Shown here one piece after another: positions 19,695-23,515 of a stretch of DNA of 23,515 bases. The position numbers and the translations under genes are program-made. Position 1 is the first letter of the stretch. Every line of letters begins with the position of its first letter. The notes below the pieces were generated by a model. It was given only the letters and a program-made list of their open reading frames with translations, was not told the DNA's origin and did not search any database. Source of the DNA: Chara braunii (taxonomy: Eukaryota; Streptophyta; Charophyceae; Charales; Characeae); NCBI GenBank assembly GCA_003427395.1, contig BFEA01000219.1:633337-656851 (forward strand). Direction: 5' to 3'.

Positions 19695-20668
19695 TGCAAG
19701 GAAGATGAGCAATAGCGAACTCCAGCAATCAAACAGCATCATACATATGAGTCCAGATAGTCTTGACCTCAAACCAACAGCAGAATTGCATCACGAGATT
19801 CACCAAATAAGAACACATCAAGAGTTCATAATTGACAATGCTGAAATAGTCCCATCATCATCAATGAAGAACCAGAGTTGATATCCTATCTGGCGCTTGG
19901 CGCCCAGACTACATGTGGCAGATCCTATCTAGCCTGTACTACAATGCCGAAAGATGCATCAACAGCTTTCCCGAAGTACGAGCAAACAGCGACAAATGTC
20001 GCATGCTTCCAGCACCAGGTATGTCTCTCGCCTCACTCACAACCTCGTTCCCCAACACACAGATGCCACTAGCACCCAAGGACCACCCTNACTCACAACC
20101 TCGTTCCCCAACACACAGATGCCACTAGCACCCAAGGACCACCCTGCGCCTCACCCAGCTTACAGCAGCGCAGCTCGGCTATGGCTGCCTGCTCCTTCCC
20201 TGCTCGCCCGTGAGCGCGTAGGCGCCAGCCAGCAAATAGCGCAGCAGCGCTTGCGCAGCATGCAGCCAGCACCCGAATGAGCAATGCGGAGGCAGGCCCT
20301 TTTCTTTATCGAAGTGGCCTGCCTACGTTCAGTCCCAGGAAGCTTCCAGTAGGCCCCGGTAGCCTGAGGCCCAGTACGAACGAGGTCAGGCCCTGGGCCT
20401 GAGGTAGTTGCATGCACCCAACTGCCCTTGGCCTGTGTTTGGCCCAGTACCCGTATCCAGCCCAGGGCCTGCTTTCAATACATTCACACAGGCGGTCCAG
20501 GGCCTGGGTTTTCTCAACCAACTGCTGCGGCGCAACTGCCTGAATTTCCTTAGTTGCGCAGTGGCCGAAATAGGGCCCTGAGGGCCTCGTCGAGCCTGCC
20601 TTCACTTAGGGCGGCCGACTTCTTTCAAATGGGGGGCAAAAGGGGCTCATAGAGGCAGTGGCCTCGCA
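19695..20668 (-). repeat. 5' LTR of element B
   Basis: The 974-bp length is inflated by a 55-bp exact repeat around a single N at 20090; without it the length is about 918 bp, equal to the 3' LTR (919 bp). The ends are TGCGAGG and CTTGCA in element sense. The outer end directly abuts a 19-bp minisatellite. Confidence 0.94.
20035..20145. repeat. Exact 55-bp repeat flanking a single N (assembly join)
   Basis: Bases 20035-20089 and 20091-20145 are identical and are separated by one N. The 3' LTR and element A's LTR carry this segment once. The simplest reading is two contig ends that overlap but were joined without merging. Confidence 0.9.
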
Positions 20669-20850
20669 ACTATGTGGCCAGGACGGTATTATGTGGCCTG
20701 GGTGATAATAAGCAGGTTGGGTGAAACAATGTGGGGTGGGTCATACTATGTGGACTGGGTGGTACTATGAGGGCTGGATGTGGACTTATCTGGGGTGGCG
20801 GGTACAGTGTGGGCGTAGGCCGCGATGCTATGAGGGCTGAGTGGCACAAA
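20669..20850. repeat. 19-bp minisatellite
   Basis: Nine to ten units of 19-20 bp follow directly after the LTR, for example GGTATTATGTGGCCTGGGT and CATACTATGTGGACTGGGT. The first unit is cut at its left by the LTR and needs only GGT to be complete. Units diverge towards the right. Confidence 0.85.
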
Positions 20851-21140
20851 CAACCAGGTTGAAAGAAGAGAAAAAAACAGAAGAAAAACAGAAAACACAA
20901 AAAAAATCAAGTCCATTTGGTGTGACGTAGGTGCTCGACGCTACGTGCACAATGCTACTTGGGCTGGGAGGGGTAAACAACCAGGAAAAGAAAAACAATA
21001 AACACTATTAAAAAAAAAAGAAAAAAAAAAGCACATGTTGTGTGGGGAAGGTGGGCAATTAAACTGGGCTGGTGGTACGAAACAACCAGGGAAGAAAAAA
21101 AAACAAACAAAACACAAAAAAAAGCAAGCCCTTGTGACTG
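20834..21140. repeat. Three A-rich repeat units of about 107-125 bp
   Basis: Three copies of a GGGCTG...AAACAACCAGG core occur at about 20834, 20959 and 21065. Each is followed by an A-rich stretch of about 50-60 bp with AAGAAAAA and ending near AAGCA or AATCAAG. The unit contains the end of the neighbouring 19-bp motif (GGGCTGGGTGG), so the two arrays may have a common source. Confidence 0.7.
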
Positions 21141-21551
21141 AATGGCACACCCATCAACTGGTGATAGACAGAATTCAGCTTGAGCGAAGACACATAAGGA
21201 AACCACTTGCAGATCTGTCCTTTTCTTCTTTTGCGGTGAGCTTATTCAGAATCTGACCGCACGTCCTGGACGCTACTAATCAGGTGCCTTATCTCCATCC
21301 GGACAGGACCGCTATGTACTTGTATCCAAACATGCACAAGAGACGACAAAGCCGAAGAAATGCAACACGACAAAACCCTCGAGCAGGAAACAACAGAACG
21401 AACAACAAAACACAAATAGAAATGCTGCCAGCGCTGTCCAGGGCCCAGTGTGGACACCCATCGACAGTCGATAGACAGACCTCAGTTTGAATACTACAAA
21501 GAGATGTAAATTGTTTGGGGGCCTAGACCTGGACGCTAATTGTCAGGTGCC
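21141..21551. repeat. Diverged repeat block related to the tRNA-like unit
   Basis: Bases 21262-21304 and 21529-21551 repeat part of the tRNA-like sequence at 21577-21635 (core, minus sense, AGGCACCTGA...TAGCGTCC). Bases 21378-21434 resemble the AGCAGGAAGCAACCGAAC stretch at 21702-21783. No gene is seen. Confidence 0.6.
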
Positions 21552-21635
21552 TTTTTTTTTTTGGGATAAAGTTGCTTCGGGGTTCGAGCCCGCGACCTAG
21601 ACGCTAATTGTCAGGTGTCTTCTCCCCATCCGAAC
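21552..21635 (-). repeat. Possible tRNA-derived SINE remnant with A11 tail
   Basis: On the minus strand the order is GTTCGGATGG (like the 5' end and A-box start of a class II tRNA), AAGACACCTGACAATTAGCG, then CGGGCTCGAACCCCG, which is a good T-arm with a seven-base loop and a near-consensus B box (GGCTCGAACCC). About 15 bases later comes A11 (21552-21562). The D-arm region is shortened and the acceptor stem is not complete, so it is not a functional tRNA. The alternative is chance similarity within a local repeat. Confidence 0.4.
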
Positions 21636-21701
21636 GGGCCTACAATGTAAATTGTATTCAAACATCTCACAAAAAACAACAAAGATGAGTAAACTCAACC
21701 T

Positions 21702-21990
21702 GACAGAACCCGCAGCAGGAAGCAACCGAACAAAACGCGAACGCAAATGCTAGCATTAAAAGTTAATAACAAATGCCGCCAGCCCAAAGGGAATTCTGGG
21801 TCTCACGGAACTGTTGCAAGAGATCCGCTTATTTGCTTTTGAAGTTTTGAGAGAACCCGCCAGAAGAAACAGCATAACGAGACCCAAACGTAAATGCGAG
21901 AAACAAAATAATAACAAACGCCACGAGCCCAAATGGGCATACTGGGTCTTTGTGGAACCGTTACCCAAGACCCACCTGTTTGCTTTCAGA
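21702..21990. repeat. Imperfect tandem duplication, unit about 148 bp
   Basis: Two copies start at 21702 (GACAGAACCCGCAGCAGGAA) and 21850 (GAGAGAACCCGCCAGAAGAA). Both contain AATAACAAA(T/C)GCC, AGCCCAAA, CTGGGTCT and CTTATTTGCTTT or CTGTTTGCTTT. A third, partial copy is present near 21378-21434. Confidence 0.8.
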
Positions 21991-22233
21991 GTATAGCGAC
22001 AGGTACTACCGCCTTCACCCGAATAGAACGCCCGGCAGGGTTGCATCCCTGCCAACCGCCGATCCCGACCGCCGGCCGTATTGCAGCCAACCAGTTGGGC
22101 ACACCGGTTGGTGGTTTGCCGACCAGGAAAAAAAAAAAAAAAAAAAAAACGTCCACTGATTTTTTCAAATCTGAGTTGGGGGTGTACTGCGCTTGCTGAG
22201 TACGGCCCAAATCCACTGAGAACTCTTCAGGAT
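21991..22233. other. Unassigned DNA with a poly(A) run
   Basis: A22 lies at 22128-22149, directly after GTTTGCCGACCAGG. The sequence before it is GC-rich with short CCAACC/GGTTGG complementarity. A poly(A) run in this place could be the tail of a retroposed sequence on the plus strand, but I see no body with a recognisable source and no clear target duplication. Confidence 0.5.
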
Positions 22234-22428
22234 GGGGGGGAATATGGGGGGATTGGGGTTGGAGTATAGGGGTGTATAGGGGTGGTCTAGGCGGTTTTCG
22301 GAGGGCCCCGGGGGGGCCGGGGGTAATCGGGGTGTTGGGGCGGTTTGGGGGCGGCTTGGAGGCGGTTTGGGAGCGTGTATGGGGGTATTGGGGGAGGCTA
22401 TGGGGGTGTTGGATGTGCTATTGGGGGT
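22234..22428 (+). repeat. Dense G-run array (G-quadruplex potential)
   Basis: More than a dozen runs of four or more G fall on the plus strand within about 195 bp, separated by short A/T-rich or CGGTTT-type links. A loose 12-bp rhythm (GGGGGCGGTTTG and variants) is visible in part. The strand bias is nearly complete except for one GGGCCCC. This is far beyond the four-run minimum for intramolecular quadruplexes. Confidence 0.85.
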
Positions 22429-22476
22429 TCTGAACCCCAATTTTTTAATTTTATTTTTTTTGCAGGGTGCCGACCC

Positions 22477-22540
22477 CCGACTGGTAGGTGCCGACCAGCT
22501 GATCGGTCGGCAGGTCGGCGGGTCGGCACCTACCAGTCGG
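22477..22540. repeat. Perfect 20-bp inverted repeat, 24-base loop
   Basis: CCGACTGGTAGGTGCCGACC at 22477-22496 is the exact reverse complement of 22521-22540. The loop contains further GGTCGG motifs that could pair with the stem bases. A T-rich run ending in TTGCAGG lies just before it. A related GGTTTGCCGACCAGG occurs at 22112-22126. Confidence 0.93.
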
Positions 22541-22708
22541 AGGAAGACGATGGTGCTACATGGTAACCAGGACAATAAACACTGGTACTGCATGATAACA
22601 AGTACAACAAGCACTAGTACTGTCAATCACCACTACCTCCGACACTCTTTTTTCCCAAGGTGAATCATGCTACCCGCCAAAAAAGAACCAGTGTGAGCAT
22701 CATGGCTA
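22541..22708. other. Unassigned DNA
   Basis: No gene or clear repeat is visible. ACAATAAACACTGGTACTG and AGCACTAGTACTG show weak local similarity. Confidence 0.4.
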
Positions 22709-22792
22709 CCGACCGGACGTCCGGACAGGCTTCCAGACAGTCCGTAGCAAAATGCACCGGTCCGGTGTCCGGTCGGAACTGTCTGGAACAGG
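22709..22792. repeat. Cluster of palindromes and inverted repeats
   Basis: A 12-bp palindrome CCGGACGTCCGG is at 22713-22724, and CACCGGTCCGGTG at 22755-22767. CCGACCGGAC (22709-22718) recurs inverted at 22768-22777. TTCCAGACAG near 22731 recurs inverted near 22783. Together they form a complex foldback. Confidence 0.75.
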
Positions 22793-22820
22793 TCCCGTGG
22801 TCAGAAATTCAAAAAAAAAA

Positions 22821-22862
22821 AGGGGGCTGCCCAGGACGTTTTCTGGGTCCTGGGCGCCCCCT
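22821..22862. repeat. Strong GC-rich hairpin flanked by A runs
   Basis: AGGGGGCTGCCCAGGAC at 22821-22837 pairs with GTCCTGGGCGCCCCCT at 22847-22862, with one bulged T and a nine-base loop. A11 lies on its left edge and A6 on its right. It resembles a bacterial terminator in shape only; the context is eukaryotic. Confidence 0.88.
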
Positions 22863-23027
22863 AAAAAATACCGGCCCGATTTTTCAGTTTCGTTTCGGCC
22901 TGCCGGACCCAACAGGACACAGGCGACAGGGGTGGGGACACAGGCGATTGGCGGGTCGATTTTGAAGTCGGCCTTTTCGAAACTCCCGCCAGCCGCTGCT
23001 GCCAGCTTCACGAGTGACTCCTCTATT
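22863..23027. other. Unassigned DNA
   Basis: No gene is recognised. GACACAGGCGA occurs twice (about 22916 and 22937), a small direct repeat. Confidence 0.4.
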
Positions 23028-23112
23028 CGAAGCCACTGCCTGGATCTATCGCCTCCGAAGCCACTGCTTGCAGCCATCTCGAGCAAAGCCACTGCTTGGA
23101 GCCCCCACCGTG
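23028..23112. repeat. 28-bp minisatellite, three units
   Basis: Units start at 23028, 23056 and 23084 with CGAAGCCACTGC or CAAAGCCACTGC. The 28-bp period is not a multiple of three, which argues against a coding repeat. Confidence 0.88.
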
Positions 23113-23179
23113 AGCAGCAGCCGCCAGGACTCTCACCGCTCCAGCGACGCTCGTTGACAACGCCGCCAGCCAACAAGGT

Positions 23180-23182
<3 letters not shown>

Positions 23183-23214
<32 letters not shown>

Positions 23215-23278
23215 CACTTCTGGCATATTGGAAATTGTGTCTGGTTGGTTGATCGGTCAGCCTTCCCTCCTGCACTGA

Positions 23279-23324
<46 letters not shown>
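23183..23324. repeat. Two CT microsatellites in a duplicated segment
   Basis: CT runs span 23183-23212 and about 23279-23324. The sequence after each is also related (GGTCAGCCTTCCCTCCTGCA at about 23256 and GGTCGGCCTTCTCTCCTGCA at about 23330), so CT run plus flank were duplicated together. Confidence 0.9.
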
Positions 23325-23326
<2 letters not shown>

Positions 23327-23339
23327 CTGGTCGGCCTTC

Positions 23340-23515
23340 TCTCCTGCAGTGAGAAGGGGTTCGCAACTCCCCCCAACTCCGACTTCCCCCCCACCATCGT
23401 GCAACTCCCCCCAAGTCCGACACCAATCGCGCAGCTTTGACTCCCCCCTGACGGCCCCCCACTATCTCGCCCGACTTTCCCCCGATCTCCCCCTGATCTC
23501 CCCCTACTTTCCCCC
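23340..23515. repeat. C-rich terminal segment with short repeats
   Basis: Runs of five to eight C recur (GCAACTCCCCCCAA, GATCTCCCCCTGATCTCCCC). The minus strand is therefore rich in G runs. The array runs off the right edge of the window. Confidence 0.8.

Larger units (their letters stand above)
11857..20668 (-). mobile_element. Element B: structurally complete Ty3/gypsy chromovirus-like retrotransposon
   Basis: The element reads right to left. Its 5' LTR is at 19695-20668, the primer site at 19680-19691, the leader to 18442, gag-pol from 18441 to about 12813, a polypurine tract at 12776-12788 and the 3' LTR at 11857-12775. Both LTRs have TG...CA ends (TGCGAGG...CTTGCA in element sense). By eye the LTRs differ at roughly 35 of about 915 aligned positions, near 4 percent, so insertion is not recent. 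The coding region has stops at 18100, 17669, 17100, 14206 and 14167 and about eight frameshifts. Flanks do not show a clean 5-bp target duplication (TATTA left, ACTAT right); ATTA and ACTA are the nearest 4-bp match. Confidence 0.95.

Noticed and set aside
20035-20145. True 55-bp duplication in the LTR
   Set aside because: Exact identity across a single N is typical of an unmerged contig join.
21577-21635. Functional tRNA gene
   Set aside because: The D-arm is shortened, no complete acceptor stem can be drawn and the anticodon arm is not convincing.
22165-22626. Minus-strand Pro-rich frame of 153 codons
   Set aside because: It is the complement of the G-run array and has no other support.
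22821-22862. Rho-independent terminator
   Set aside because: The shape fits, but the flanks are A-rich rather than ending in a T tract, and everything else in the window is eukaryotic.

Overview
The window looks like nuclear, repeat-rich DNA of a green-lineage eukaryote. The evidence is two related Ty3/gypsy retrotransposons with an integrase and chromodomain-like tail (chromovirus type), primed by the primer-binding sequence TGGTATCAGAGC that matches the 3' end of plant initiator-Met tRNA, set among microsatellites, minisatellites, poly(A)/poly(T) runs and assembly gaps. I lean towards a streptophyte alga such as Chara, but that is an inference from general character, not a database match. 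I see no intact host gene, no bacterial-type operon, no CRISPR array and no functional RNA gene.

Layout. 1-446: CA microsatellite and unassigned DNA. 447-7002: element A, plus strand, with a 5'-truncated 5' LTR, a decayed primer site, a long leader, and gag, protease, reverse transcriptase, RNase H and the start of integrase; it stops abruptly inside integrase and has no 3' LTR. 7003-11856: about 4.85 kb without a recognisable gene, made largely of degenerate tandem repeats (about 45 bp, 166 bp and 61 bp units), a purine-rich tract, an alternating CA/CG tract and a gap inside poly(T). 11857-20668: element B, minus strand, structurally complete (5' LTR, primer site, leader, gag-pol with chromodomain-like tail, polypurine tract, 3' LTR) but with many stops and frameshifts. 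20669-23515: minisatellites (19 bp, about 115 bp, 148 bp, 28 bp units), a possible tRNA-derived SINE remnant, a dense G-run array, strong inverted repeats, CT microsatellites and a C-rich end.

How the parts relate. A and B belong to one family and face each other head-on, giving an inverted pair of about 6 kb separated by about 4.85 kb. Their gag-pol order is gag (one CCHC zinc knuckle), protease, reverse transcriptase, RNase H, integrase, chromodomain-like tail. In A the gag, protease and first part of RT share one frame, which suggests an ancestral single gag-pol reading frame. Neither copy can encode a working polyprotein now. Several stops look like CAG to TAG changes, as expected from cytosine methylation followed by deamination. 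The most unusual points are a protease active site reading DTC instead of DTG/DSG in both copies, a TATA-like box conserved in the long untranslated leader, the degenerate 45-bp array, the G-run/hairpin block near 22.2-22.9 kb and the tRNA-like repeat near 21.6 kb.
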